From Planctomycetales bacterium (lineage in GTDB: Bacteria > Planctomycetota > Planctomycetia > Isosphaerales > Isosphaeraceae): a stretch of DNA of 64,000 nucleotides. Both the position numbers and the translations under genes were made by a program. Below the pieces are notes generated by a model. That model was not told the origin of the DNA and made no database searches. It worked only from the letters and a program-made list of their open reading frames with translations. Below, one piece after another: positions 26,606 through 36,795 of the stretch. The stretch covers positions 39,535 through 103,534 of the forward strand of contig DAIDKV010000009.1 in the NCBI GenBank assembly GCA_027449865.1, given 5' to 3'. Every line of letters starts with the position of its first letter. Positions within the stretch are counted from its first letter, which is position 1.

Positions 26606-27406
26606 ATGTCCACCGCACGGATTCCCGGCCGCAGGCGTGCGATCGAGTATCCCGAGACCGACGGGAAGCCGATGGCCGAGAACACGTTACAGTTCGAGTG
26701 GATCGTCACGGTCAAGGAAGGACTCGACGCCCTCTACCGCGACGTTCCCCTGGTCTTCGTGGCCGGCGATCTGTTCTGGTATCCGATCGAGGGGGACAAC
26801 CGGACTCGCCTGGCGCCCGACACGATGGTCGTCTTCGGTCGTCCCAAGGGCCATCGACGTTCGTACCTGCAATGGCTGGAAGGCGGGATCGCGCCCCAGG
26901 TCGTTTTCGAGATTCTCTCGCCCAGTAATCGCCCGGCCGAGATGCAACACAAGTTCGAACTCTATGAGAAGTTCGGGGTCGAGGAATACTACATCTACGA
27001 TCCAGACTCCGGCCTCCTGGAAGGATATCGCCGTCGCGCCGGGGCGTTGAAGAAGATCCGGTCGATGGCCGGATTCGTCAGCCCCCGGCTCGGCATCCGG
27101 TTTGAACCGGGCGAAGGCCCCGACAACCTCGTGATCATCCGGCCCGACGGCGAGCCGTTCAAGACCTTCCAGGAAGTCGACGACGAGCGGAAGGAACTGG
27201 CTCGGCAGCGGAACGAACTGGTCCGCGAGCGTGACGAGGTCTCACGTCAGCGTGACGAGGTCTCACGTCAGCGTGACGAGGTCTCACGTCAGCGTGACGA
27301 GGTCTCACGTCAGCGTGACGAGGTCTCACGTCAGCGTGACGAGGCGGCCGAGCGGGCGGCGCGATATCTGGCGAAGTTGCGCGAGCTCGGCATCGAGCCG
27401 GATTGA
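26606..27406 (+). CDS. Uma2 family (DUF820) protein with heptad coiled-coil tail
   Basis: A 266-residue Uma2 protein with a predicted PD-(D/E)XK nuclease-like fold. The core is complete: RLAPDTMVVFG supplies the first Asp, PQVVFEILSPSNRP the Glu, and MQHKFELYEKFGVEEYYIYD the lysine and closing strand. After residue 195 a charged coiled coil follows, containing five identical heptads RDEVSRQ and a divergent sixth, ending with RYLAKLRELGIEPD, a tail also seen on other Uma2 proteins. The ATG at 26606 has AAGGA ten bases upstream; upstream ATGs at 26564 and 26573 lack one. It lies inside the inositol/UbiA operon between the prenyltransferase and the second TIM barrel. Oligomerisation through the coil is likely. 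Confidence 0.87.
   Translation: MSTARIPGRRRAIEYPETDGKPMAENTLQFEWIVTVKEGLDALYRDVPLVFVAGDLFWYPIEGDNRTRLAPDTMVVFGRPKGHRRSYLQWLEGGIAPQVVFEILSPSNRPAEMQHKFELYEKFGVEEYYIYDPDSGLLEGYRRRAGALKKIRSMAGFVSPRLGIRFEPGEGPDNLVIIRPDGEPFKTFQEVDDERKELARQRNELVRERDEVSRQRDEVSRQRDEVSRQRDEVSRQRDEVSRQRDEAAERAARYLAKLRELGIEPD
27230..27344 (+). repeat. perfect 21-base tandem repeat, five copies plus a partial one
   Basis: The unit CGTGACGAGGTCTCACGTCA+G (21 bases) occurs at 27230-27250, 27251-27271, 27272-27292, 27293-27313 and 27314-27334 without a single mismatch, then ten bases of a sixth copy. Each copy encodes one heptad (RDEVSRQ) of the Uma2 coiled coil. Perfect identity, including synonymous positions, points to recent expansion by slippage or unequal crossing-over; because the unit is a multiple of three, copy-number change keeps the frame. 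Confidence 0.95.
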
Positions 27407-27425
27407 TCGCGAGCCTGGAGGATCG

Positions 27426-28271
27426 ATGCGGCTCGGATACAACACCAACGGGATGGCCCATCATCGGTTGCTCGACGCGATCGAGTTCCTCGGTGACGAG
27501 GGGTATGAAAGCGTCGCGATCACCCTCGACGCCGGCGCCCTCGATCCGTATTGCGAGTCCTCGGCGCTGGAACGTCAGTCGGGTGAGGTTCGGGATGCCC
27601 TCGACCGTCGTGGGATGTCGCGGGTGGTCGAGACGGGCGCTCGCTACCTGCTCAATCCGAGGCTCAAGCACGATCCGACGCTGATGGATCCCGATCCCGG
27701 CCGCCGGGCGATCCGGATCGATTTCCTTCGCCGATCGATCGACCTGGCCGTCGCGATCGGAGCCGAGGCGGTCTCGTTCTGGTCGGGGAAGGTGCCGGAC
27801 GAGGTCGACGAGGAGACGGGCCTCATCCGGCTCGTCGAGGCCCTTCGGCCAGTCATCGATCATGCCGAGTACGCCGGGATGCCGATGGCCTTCGAGCCCG
27901 AACCCGGGATGTTCATCGACACGCTCGACCGGTTCGCTCGCCTGGACGAGCGGATTCGACATCCCCTGTTCGACCTGACGATCGACCTCGGGCACGTCCA
28001 CTGCTCGGCCGAGGGCGACATTCCCAGCTTGCTCCGGCGCTGGGGGCCGCGGATTCGAAACCTTCATATTGAGGACATGGTCGTCGGCGTCCACGAGCAC
28101 CTGATGTTCGGCGAGGGGACGATGGACTTCCCTCCGATCTTCGAGGCACTCCATTCGATCGGGTATGGCGGGGGTGTTCACGTGGAGCTGAGCCGGCAGA
28201 GCCACATGGCCGTCGAGGCGGTCCGGGCTTCATCGGCGTTTCTCCGGCCGATGATAGCCGCCCGGGGTTGA
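27426..28271 (+). CDS. second sugar phosphate isomerase/epimerase-like TIM barrel
   Basis: A 281-residue TIM barrel of the xylose isomerase-like superfamily, only distantly similar to the one at 24751. Metal-site segments are visible: MAFEPEPGMFIDTLDRF, TIDLGHVHCSAEGD, RNLHIEDMVVGVHEHLMFGEG and GGVHVELSRQSH. The ATG at 27426 has GGAGG six bases upstream; the open frame continues into the repeat of the previous gene but that lead encodes only repeated THR/SER/HIS/VAL residues. It is 19 bases after the Uma2 gene and ends the operon. The EGTMDFPPIFEAL segment suggests it belongs to the same group as EboE-type proteins. Substrate unknown, a cyclitol or sugar phosphate being likely. Confidence 0.8.
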   Translation: MRLGYNTNGMAHHRLLDAIEFLGDEGYESVAITLDAGALDPYCESSALERQSGEVRDALDRRGMSRVVETGARYLLNPRLKHDPTLMDPDPGRRAIRIDFLRRSIDLAVAIGAEAVSFWSGKVPDEVDEETGLIRLVEALRPVIDHAEYAGMPMAFEPEPGMFIDTLDRFARLDERIRHPLFDLTIDLGHVHCSAEGDIPSLLRRWGPRIRNLHIEDMVVGVHEHLMFGEGTMDFPPIFEALHSIGYGGGVHVELSRQSHMAVEAVRASSAFLRPMIAARG

Positions 28272-28313
28272 GCGAGAAGCTCGGGCCCCGGGACGGCCAT
28301 GGGTTCGTTTTCC

Positions 28314-28796
28314 TCACGGGAGGCTGGCGACGAGGTCGTCGGCCAGCCGTTCGAGAACCTCGCGGGTCAACTGGCAGGCGGCGCGGTCGCGGACCCGGGT
28401 GGTTTCGTCGAAGGTCTGACGTTCCAGGCGGAGCGTTCCGCTCCTGGTGAGCCGGATCTCATAGTAGCTTCGCTTCTGGTTGCGAGCGGTTGGGCTCTGG
28501 CTGCGGAGGCAAACCTCCCCGCCCTCGGCGTCGACTTCCAGGATTCGGAACGGCTCCATCAGGTAGGTGACCCGGGCGGCGAGCCGATCGCCCCACGATC
28601 GGAGAGAATCGGGCGTCCAGTCGGTCCGATCCGTCGCGACGAATTCCAACGAGTCGAAGGCCAGACCGACCGTGTCGATCGCCGTGAGGTGGAGCGTCAG
28701 GCGATGGGCGCCCTCCTCGACCGTGACCTCACACGGTGGAAGGTGGACCATCGTGTTTTCGTCAAGCGCGGCGGCGATCTTTTTGCTCAGATTCAT
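28314..28796 (-). CDS. small protein of unknown function downstream of spoVR
   Basis: A 160-residue soluble protein that I cannot assign to a family. It reads as alternating beta strands with a C-terminal helix (TREVLERLADDLVASLP), rich in Arg and Glu, with one cysteine in VCLRSQS and one in RAACQLT. The ATG at 28796 is supported by GGGAGG eight bases upstream; a longer open frame to 28868 lies inside the spoVR gene. It overlaps the spoVR 3' end by 35 bases and so is translationally coupled to it. Conservation of this partner beside spoVR in relatives would be the best clue to its role. Confidence 0.7.
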   Translation of the reverse strand: MNLSKKIAAALDENTMVHLPPCEVTVEEGAHRLTLHLTAIDTVGLAFDSLEFVATDRTDWTPDSLRSWGDRLAARVTYLMEPFRILEVDAEGGEVCLRSQSPTARNQKRSYYEIRLTRSGTLRLERQTFDETTRVRDRAACQLTREVLERLADDLVASLP

Positions 28797-30336
28797 GAGT
28801 AGACCCTCCCAATGGGCGGATGGAATGATCGGTGCCATCGAACGAAAGGAGCGTGGGCCGCCCGTCAACGCACGTCTCGAGGTGTACCGGGCGCGACCAG
28901 AGCCGGTGCAGGTGCCGGAGTGTGTCCTGGGCGTGATCCAGCCGCAGGTCGACCCCGAAATACTCGTGTTGAAGGTACATCTCGTTGCGGTTGCGGTGGT
29001 TGCCGTCCTTGACCCGGATGATCGGCTGACCGAAGTTGGTCAGGTTGAAAAGAAGTCGCTCCTTGATCTTCTTGAACTCCCGGCTCTCGATCTCGTACAT
29101 CTCGCTCTGATCGTTATGCCGGTAACTGAACATATTATGGCGGCGGCAGAAGTCCTGTGTGAGGAAGGTATCGATGAACGTCACGTCGTTGTGAACGCGA
29201 CGGACCTCGAAGATTTTCTGCCGGCCGAGGCCGAGCTGCCGGTCCCAGGTTCGCCTGGCCTCGTAGTTGTCGCACTCCTCCCACTCGGCGCCGAACTGTC
29301 CCTTGTTCCAGCGTTCCTCGATGTCGCGAAGCAATTCGATCCCGAGTTTGTAGGGATTGAGGCGGCCGGGCTGGGTCGCCATCGTCCCGGAGTGGTGGTC
29401 GGCGTAGTCGAGCAGTTCGGAGGGGTGCAGGGTTTTCTGGGTCATGATGGTCGAATGCCAGAACGAGGCCCAGCCCTCGTTCATGATCTTGGTCTGCCCT
29501 TGCGGGGCGAAGTAATAGGCTTCCTCGCGGACGATCGCCAGGACGTCGTGCTGCCAGGCCTTGAGTGGAGCGTGCTCCAGCAAGAAGAGAAGCACGTCGC
29601 GTTCCGGCTGCTCGGGGAAGGAGTGCGGCTTCGCGCGTTCCTTCTCGCGCTCGGTCTCTCGTTTTTTCGCCTCCTCCTTGAGAACGTGAGGGGGGTTGAT
29701 GAAGGCGTCCATGTAGTCCTTGCTCTGGAACTTGTTGCCGCGAGAGTCGTCCTCCTGGGCGTCGTCGGCGACGAAGTCGTAGCGGTTGAGCGACTCGCGC
29801 CGTTTGATGTGCGGCGAGTAAATGTCGATCAGGTTTTCGAGTGAGAGGCAGCTATCGATGAAGTCTTCCACGGTATCCTCGCCGTACCGGTCCATGTAGG
29901 AGCGGATGCGGGTTCCGTGGTTGGCCATCTCGTCCATCATTTTGCGGTTGGTCTGGCTGAACCAGATGTTGTTTTTGAAGAAGTCGTTGTGGCCGTAGAC
30001 GTGGGCCATCACGAGCTTCTGGTCGACCATCTGATTGCAGCGCAGGAGGTAGGCGTAGCAGGGATCATTGTTGATGACCATCTCGTAGATCTTCTGGAGC
30101 CCGTAGCGATAGCCCTTGGAGAGCTGCTGGTACTCCATGCCGAAACGCCAGTGAGGGTATCGGTTCGGGAATCCGCCGAGGGCGGCGATCTCGGAGATCT
30201 CGTCGTAGTCGCAGACCTCGAAAATGCAATCGTAGAAGTCGAGTCCGTACGACCTCGCGTGCGCCTCGGTTTCGATTTGCATCTCGCGGAGTTCGAGCGG
30301 TAGGTTGTGCTCGTTGGCCGTGGTCATGGTCGTCAT
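28762..30336 (-). CDS. spoVR: SpoVR family protein
   Basis: A 524-residue SpoVR homologue (E. coli YcgB). The name comes from a Bacillus gene affecting spore cortex, but in non-sporulating bacteria it travels with prkA and yeaH and is linked to starvation responses. Characteristic blocks: HARSYGLDFYDCIFEVCDYDEI near residue 30, GGFPNRYPHWRFGMEYQQL, MAHVYGHNDFFKNNIWF, and MNEGWASFWHSTIM. The ORF is open up to 30573, but the family N-terminus fits ATG 30336 or the ATG at 30327, which has AGGA nine bases upstream. Planctomycetes are not known to form endospores, so a stress role is likelier. Two Uma2 genes separate it from its usual partner yeaH. Confidence 0.92.
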   Translation of the reverse strand: MTTMTTANEHNLPLELREMQIETEAHARSYGLDFYDCIFEVCDYDEISEIAALGGFPNRYPHWRFGMEYQQLSKGYRYGLQKIYEMVINNDPCYAYLLRCNQMVDQKLVMAHVYGHNDFFKNNIWFSQTNRKMMDEMANHGTRIRSYMDRYGEDTVEDFIDSCLSLENLIDIYSPHIKRRESLNRYDFVADDAQEDDSRGNKFQSKDYMDAFINPPHVLKEEAKKRETEREKERAKPHSFPEQPERDVLLFLLEHAPLKAWQHDVLAIVREEAYYFAPQGQTKIMNEGWASFWHSTIMTQKTLHPSELLDYADHHSGTMATQPGRLNPYKLGIELLRDIEERWNKGQFGAEWEECDNYEARRTWDRQLGLGRQKIFEVRRVHNDVTFIDTFLTQDFCRRHNMFSYRHNDQSEMYEIESREFKKIKERLLFNLTNFGQPIIRVKDGNHRNRNEMYLQHEYFGVDLRLDHAQDTLRHLHRLWSRPVHLETCVDGRPTLLSFDGTDHSIRPLGGSTHESEQKDRRRA

Positions 30337-30397
30337 CCTGCTGCTGGAGGTTTCCGATCCATTCTCTTTCGACGCCCGCGATCCGCGGTCGGTTCGA

Positions 30398-31093
30398 TTA
30401 TTCACTGGGCCCGGCCGTCGAATCGCGAGCCCGACGGCGGAGCGTTCGACGGACCCATCGACGCCAGTCGTGCAGCCAATCCGCGTCGGAATTCGTCTGG
30501 GGCCGGGTGGCCCAGGCCTGGATTTCGGCCGCCCTGAGCAACGGGAAGGCCAGACTGGTCTCGGACCGAGCATACTCTCCGTCGATCTGGAGGACGAGAA
30601 TCACCCGTTCGGTTTCGTCGCCGATCCAGAGTTCCGGGACGCGGAGACGTCGATAGACCTTGATCGAACGATCCGATGTGTGAGTGTCGACGGCCTCGAT
30701 GGCGAGGTCGGGCGGCGGGTCGACCTTCAGATCGATCCGATCCTTGCCGAGAACCCGCGCAGCGTTGGCGAGGTAGTAAGATTGGTCTCCTTCCACTCCG
30801 CCTTTTCTGGAGGAGCGGCGGAAAGTCGTTGATCCCGTTGCGATGAACGGCCGACGCAAGACGACCGCGGTCTCCTCGACAATCCACCCCAGACGCTTCT
30901 TGAGCCGCTCGTGCGGATATCCCGGCGACATGAGGGAGACCGTTCCATCGAGGTAAACCATCTTCGGGAACGAGCGCGGGCCGCGAAGCCGGAGGAGGAG
31001 GGAATAGCCCTTCCACCCGACGTCGGCGAATTCGACCCACCGGCCGTCGCCGATGTTCTTCGCCTTCTCGATGATGGTCGTCGCCGTGCTCAT
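30398..31093 (-). CDS. Uma2 family (DUF820) putative nuclease
   Basis: A 231-residue Uma2-family protein. Segments: GVEGDQSYYLAN (usually GVEPDESYY in this subgroup), PPDLAIEAVDTHTSD with the Glu, and KVYRRLRVPELWIGD with the lysine-bearing helix and last strand. The domain begins with YLDGTVSLMSPGYPHERLKKRLG, a typical Uma2 N-terminus. It is co-directional with and 61 bases upstream of spoVR, and 35 bases after another Uma2 gene. The two Uma2 proteins here are not close copies (different lengths and motif context), so they were probably acquired separately rather than by tandem duplication. Function unproven. Confidence 0.83.
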   Translation of the reverse strand: MSTATTIIEKAKNIGDGRWVEFADVGWKGYSLLLRLRGPRSFPKMVYLDGTVSLMSPGYPHERLKKRLGWIVEETAVVLRRPFIATGSTTFRRSSRKGGVEGDQSYYLANAARVLGKDRIDLKVDPPPDLAIEAVDTHTSDRSIKVYRRLRVPELWIGDETERVILVLQIDGEYARSETSLAFPLLRAAEIQAWATRPQTNSDADWLHDWRRWVRRTLRRRARDSTAGPSE

Positions 31094-31128
31094 GACCGGG
31101 CCCGATCCGATGGATGGAATGTCGCGAT

Positions 31129-31755
31129 TCAGAGGATCTCGCTCAACTTGATTCGCCCCAGTTCACGCCCCTCGACGATCACGGGGACCTTGTCGTCGGT
31201 CCCATAATCCCGACGCCCCTGATACCTTGCCGCGTTTCCCCGCCCCGTCGGCGACGAATACGCCTCGACCCGACGTTCGGGGATGTTGACGATCCAGTCG
31301 CTCGCCCCCTTGCACGCCGCATACTTCGTCCACTTTAACCCGCGATCCTTGGCATAGGTCGAATCGGCAACCTCGGCCAGGAGCCCGATATCCGCGGGCC
31401 TCGGGGCGCGTGTCCGATATCGATCGAGGGGCCCGCGGAGTGCGGTGAGATCGGGCTCGGGACGCCAGTATCGACCCAGAACCACCGATTTTTCCTCGCG
31501 GACAATCCACGATGGCCCGAGGATTCCGCGGTATTTCTGGGCCAGCGACGTCACGGCGAAATCATGAGGAGCGTCTTTGGTCATCTCCTGGATCAGCCGA
31601 CCGGCCAGGAGTTCGATATCCTCCTCGTCCTGGAAGATCCCCGCATCAATCATCTTGAGAAACCGGGCGACTGTGAGCCGGTAGGAGACCAGCCCCGTCG
31701 AGGAGTTGGGCTCCGCCCGCGCCGGAATCGCCGATTGGGTGTGGGTCGCCATCAT
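31129..31755 (-). CDS. Uma2 family (DUF820) putative nuclease
   Basis: A 208-residue Uma2 protein. The conserved series is RLTVARFLKMIDAGIF, LLAGRLIQEM, YWRPEPDLTALRG (PEPD with the metal-binding Asp), DIGLLAEVADSTYAKD (Glu) and KWTKYAACKGASDWIVNI (Lys and final strand). This subgroup is the most common in planctomycetes. The longer open frame upstream (to 32229) is low-complexity Ser/Thr/Arg lying over yeaH, so the start is one of the two adjacent ATGs at 31755/31752. It follows yeaH by 31 bases and precedes the next Uma2 gene by 35, inserted between yeaH and spoVR. Confidence 0.85.
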   Translation of the reverse strand: MMATHTQSAIPARAEPNSSTGLVSYRLTVARFLKMIDAGIFQDEEDIELLAGRLIQEMTKDAPHDFAVTSLAQKYRGILGPSWIVREEKSVVLGRYWRPEPDLTALRGPLDRYRTRAPRPADIGLLAEVADSTYAKDRGLKWTKYAACKGASDWIVNIPERRVEAYSSPTGRGNAARYQGRRDYGTDDKVPVIVEGRELGRIKLSEIL

Positions 31756-31786
31756 CGGGCCTCGCTTCGCCGAAACCGTCCCGTGG

Positions 31787-32890
31787 TCAACGCCCTCGTC
31801 CGAGGAACTCCTTGATCGAATCGTAGATTCCTTCCTTGTTGCGGATCTCGGAGAGGGCCAGCTTGTCCTCATCCTCAAAGGCTTCTTCCAGCTCCCGGTA
31901 GAACTCGCCCGAGCCGTAGGGACTCTCGACCTGGCCGTAGCAGAAGAGGTTGCACTTGGGGAGCAACTGGTCGCGGAGCAGGCCGATGCAGTGGCGGTTG
32001 TCCTCGCCCCAGTTGTCGCCGTCGGAGAAGTGGAACACGTAGATGTTCCAGTCCATCTGAGGGTGCTGGTCGTCGATGATCTTGTTGGCGAGGTTATACG
32101 CCGAACTGATCCGCGTACCGCCGCTCTCTCGCGTGTGGTAGAAGGTGTGTTCGTCGACCTCGCGGGCGACGGCATCATGGATGATATATCGTTTAGTGAG
32201 GCCGTCGTACTGGCTTTTGAGCCAGGCATCGATCCAGAAGGCCTCGGTCCGGACGATTTCCTTCTGGTCGTCGGTCATTGAGCCGGAGACGTCCATGAGG
32301 TAGAAGACGACGGCGTTGAACTGCGGGAGGGCGATTGGGTTCCAGGAGCGATAGAGCTTGTCCTCGCGGATGGGGATGACGAGGGGGTCGCGTGGGTCGT
32401 AGGTGTTCGAGGCGATCTGCCGCTTGAGGGCTTTCTTGTAGGTGCGTTTGAAGTGGCGGAGGCTCTCGGGTCCGGTCTGGCGGATGCCGGTGTACTTGTC
32501 CTTCTCCTCGACGATGTTGGCGCGGCCCTTGGGCTCGATTCGGGGGAGGGCCAGTTCCTCGCCGAGGATCTGGGCGAGCTCGTCCATGGTGAGCTCGACT
32601 TCGAGGATGTGGTGTCCGGGGGCCTCGCCGGCGCCTGGGCCGGCCTCGCCGTCGCCGGAGCGTCCGATCGGGGTGCCGACATCGCCGGGGCCCTGGCCGA
32701 CCCCGCCCCGGTTCTTGGTCCCATATCGGAACTCGGGGATGTCGATCTGGGGCAAGGGGATCGAGACGAATTCGCCGCCGGACTTGCCGATCATCTCGCC
32801 GTGCGTGATGTACTTACGCAGGTCGGATTTGATCTTGCCCCGTACGATCTGCTTGAATCGGTTGGCGTCACGGTCGATTTTTCGCACCAC
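31787..32890 (-). CDS. yeaH: YeaH/YhbH family protein (DUF444)
   Basis: A 367-residue DUF444 protein, homologous to E. coli YeaH and Bacillus YhbH, which are partnered with the PrkA kinase and linked to adaptation to starvation. The start is a GTG (32890 or 32887): the family's first residues [16 protein letters not shown] follow at once and no ATG is nearby; GGAGAGGG lies about 12 bases ahead. Features: a long Lys/Arg-rich N-terminal region, a Gly/Pro-rich link around residue 90, and a VWA-like domain with [14 protein letters not shown] (metal-ion motif). Four hallmark segments including [17 protein letters not shown] and [12 protein letters not shown] are present. It lies between the nucleotidyltransferase-like gene and two Uma2 genes. 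Confidence 0.9.
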   Translation of the reverse strand: MVRKIDRDANRFKQIVRGKIKSDLRKYITHGEMIGKSGGEFVSIPLPQIDIPEFRYGTKNRGGVGQGPGDVGTPIGRSGDGEAGPGAGEAPGHHILEVELTMDELAQILGEELALPRIEPKGRANIVEEKDKYTGIRQTGPESLRHFKRTYKKALKRQIASNTYDPRDPLVIPIREDKLYRSWNPIALPQFNAVVFYLMDVSGSMTDDQKEIVRTEAFWIDAWLKSQYDGLTKRYIIHDAVAREVDEHTFYHTRESGGTRISSAYNLANKIIDDQHPQMDWNIYVFHFSDGDNWGEDNRHCIGLLRDQLLPKCNLFCYGQVESPYGSGEFYRELEEAFEDEDKLALSEIRNKEGIYDSIKEFLGRGR

Positions 32891-33247
32891 GGCTGTCTGG
32901 CCCTCTCCGCTGGGGTCTGGGGCCGCTCCGTTCCGTCCCGGTCGCCCCGATAATCGTCGCCAAGGACCTGAGGGCGCAGCGACTCGCCCGCAGGACGCTG
33001 CGGTCCACCGAGCCGAAAAACAAAAGATCGATGGGGAGTTTGCCCGGGAACGAAGGGTCGAGGTGGGTCGGGAATCGGATCGGAGTGCGTCGGCCCGGTG
33101 TTCGGTGCCAGAGGCCCGGGTAGCCCCCTTACAGCAAATTGTATTCCGGGCCCCCATGGCCGGCCAAGGCCAATGCACGCCCGATTCCACCAGAAGGGCG
33201 GCATTCGGGCCGGGATCGGCCCGGGAATCCTGTCGAGGCGACTCGAT
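32891..33247. other. gap before yeaH without a recognised gene
   Basis: About 357 bases separate the end of the nucleotidyltransferase-like gene from the GTG of yeaH. The yeaH frame stays open for another 100 codons through it, but the translation is Arg/Ser/Pro-rich and not conserved-looking. The DNA is GC-rich with several short G and C runs. I see no RNA gene; a yeaH promoter and leader are likely here. Confidence 0.3.
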
Positions 33248-33910
33248 TCAGTCGCGGTCGGGGCCCTCGATCGGCTCCTGAAGGCCCCGCCACAATTCCA
33301 GATATTTCTCCCGAACGTACGGGTTCAGTTCGTCGGCGAACTGTTCGGGGAGGTTGCGTGCCTGGATCAGGGCCACGACGTCGGACAGGTCTTTCATGCG
33401 ATGGACACCGCCGGTCATGCCCGAGGCCAACTTCAATTCGACCAGCCTCGGCAACGCGAGGTAGTTCAGGCCGCCGATCGCGATGCTTGCCTCCTCGGGC
33501 GGAGGGAATGCCACAGGTTTCGGTTTGCCGTCGCCCGGGAAATCGCCCGCCACGAGAAACTCGATCCGGATTCCGAACTCGGTATCGCGAAGGTTTTTGC
33601 TCCCCTCGAACGGCGGGAGGTAGCCCAGGCCATCGAGCCGATCGTGGATGGTTCGGAGGGATTCCCGGCTCACGAGGATGTCGACATCGATTGTCAACCG
33701 GCGGAATCCGTGGGCGTCGAGCGACATGCCGCCCGCCACGGCGTAGGGGAGGCCCATTTCCTCCAGCCTTCGCGCGATCTTCCGCATCGCCTTGAAGACG
33801 TCGCTGTCGTGTCGAAAATGGCGGTCACCTTCGTCCATGCTCCACTCTCTATTGGCTCGGAGGCGTTCTTCGTACGGGATGACGGCCGGGCTCGTGACGG
33901 CAGCGGACAT
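33248..33910 (-). CDS. nucleotidyltransferase-fold protein (AbiEii/DUF6036-like)
   Basis: A 220-residue protein with the minimal nucleotidyltransferase fold. The diagnostic run is [13 protein letters not shown] (Gly-Gly loop) followed by [11 protein letters not shown] with the DxD metal pair around residues 78-80, as in AbiEii toxins and DUF6036/UPF proteins. The C-terminal [29 protein letters not shown] is typical of the same superfamily. No partner antitoxin such as AbiEi is adjacent. The ATG at 33910 has GGAGGT seven bases upstream, better than ATG 33934. It sits between prkA (108 bases) and yeaH on the same strand, a place where the standard prkA-yeaH pair is normally uninterrupted. It could be a nucleotidyl-transferring toxin or a regulator; function unknown. 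Confidence 0.75.
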   Translation of the reverse strand: MSAAVTSPAVIPYEERLRANREWSMDEGDRHFRHDSDVFKAMRKIARRLEEMGLPYAVAGGMSLDAHGFRRLTIDVDILVSRESLRTIHDRLDGLGYLPPFEGSKNLRDTEFGIRIEFLVAGDFPGDGKPKPVAFPPPEEASIAIGGLNYLALPRLVELKLASGMTGGVHRMKDLSDVVALIQARNLPEQFADELNPYVREKYLELWRGLQEPIEGPDRD

Positions 33911-34018
33911 CGTGGATACCTCCAAGGGAGTCATCCCAGACCGCGTCCGGTGCGGAACCCTCGGATATTCCCCGAGGGCTCCGAACCGGCCGAGGTACGC
34001 GGTCTCATCGGACCTCGA

Positions 34019-36079
<2,061 letters not shown>

Positions 36080-36795
36080 GGGACTTTTCCCTCCTCAAGT
36101 CGGCCCGATCCGGTCCAGTCGCGACCATTGACGTGGAGCCCCGAAGTCCGCCCGTGCGGTCCGGGCCGGACCCCGCCGCGGCGAGACCGGTCCGCGCGCA
36201 GGCCGGGGCGTCCTCATCCATTCTCTGTGTGGGTTCGGCCGAATTGTCAAGCATCAAATCAACTGATGGGGGCGCCAGATCGAGGCAAGAACATCGGGCC
36301 GGTTGCCATGCCAGTGCAGGGACCAGGGGGGCGGACGAAGAGGCTTGCCGCTGTCGCGAGGACATTGGGACCGGCCTTCGCGGCGACAGGAACTCCGGCC
36401 CTTCAATGGTTATTACAACCCCGCTTTCGCCCGCCTGTCAAGCGAGGCACCTGGGGCGCGGACTCCGGAGGCGTCCCACGTCCGAGTTCGACCCGTCGTT
36501 CCCGATCCGCGACGAGCAGGCCGTCCGGTCCGAGGCGAGCGCCGAGGTGCTCTTCGACCGGGTCCCGTCGGCTCATCGGCGGCGTCGTCCTCTGGCGTGG
36601 CCGGCGTGACCCGGCCCGCATCTGGACCGACGGCGCCATCGACTTCTGGCGGGTTGGTGATGACGAGCCCGATCGTCGGTTGCTTCACCACGCCGAGAGG
36701 AAAAACACCGGCGACGCCTGGTTCGCGTTCCGCGTCCGTCCCCTCGGCGACGGCGGCTTGGGCAAAAGGTCTCGCCTAACAGTCCTGGGGCCGAA
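36080..36795. other. gap upstream of prkA, probable remnant of a decayed gene
   Basis: No intact gene is visible between prkA and the DUF1559 gene. On the plus strand, one frame encodes a protein-like stretch (FDPSFPIRDEQAVRSEASAE, about 36487-36546) and then stops; a neighbouring frame continues plausibly from about 36575 to 36755 (RIWTDGAIDFWRVGDDEPD, then DAWFAFRVRPLGDGG). Together they look like one gene broken by a frameshift near 36560-36575. The source family is not recognised. The first 150 bases upstream of prkA probably carry its promoter. Confidence 0.3.

Noticed and set aside
27230..27344. Tandem repeat as a CRISPR array
   Set aside because: The copies are directly adjacent with no spacers, are 21 bases and keep the reading frame of a Uma2 coiled coil, so this is a coding repeat.
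36403..36691. Short minus-strand frames upstream of prkA
   Set aside because: Arg/Pro-rich, no domain and overlapping a better plus-strand remnant.
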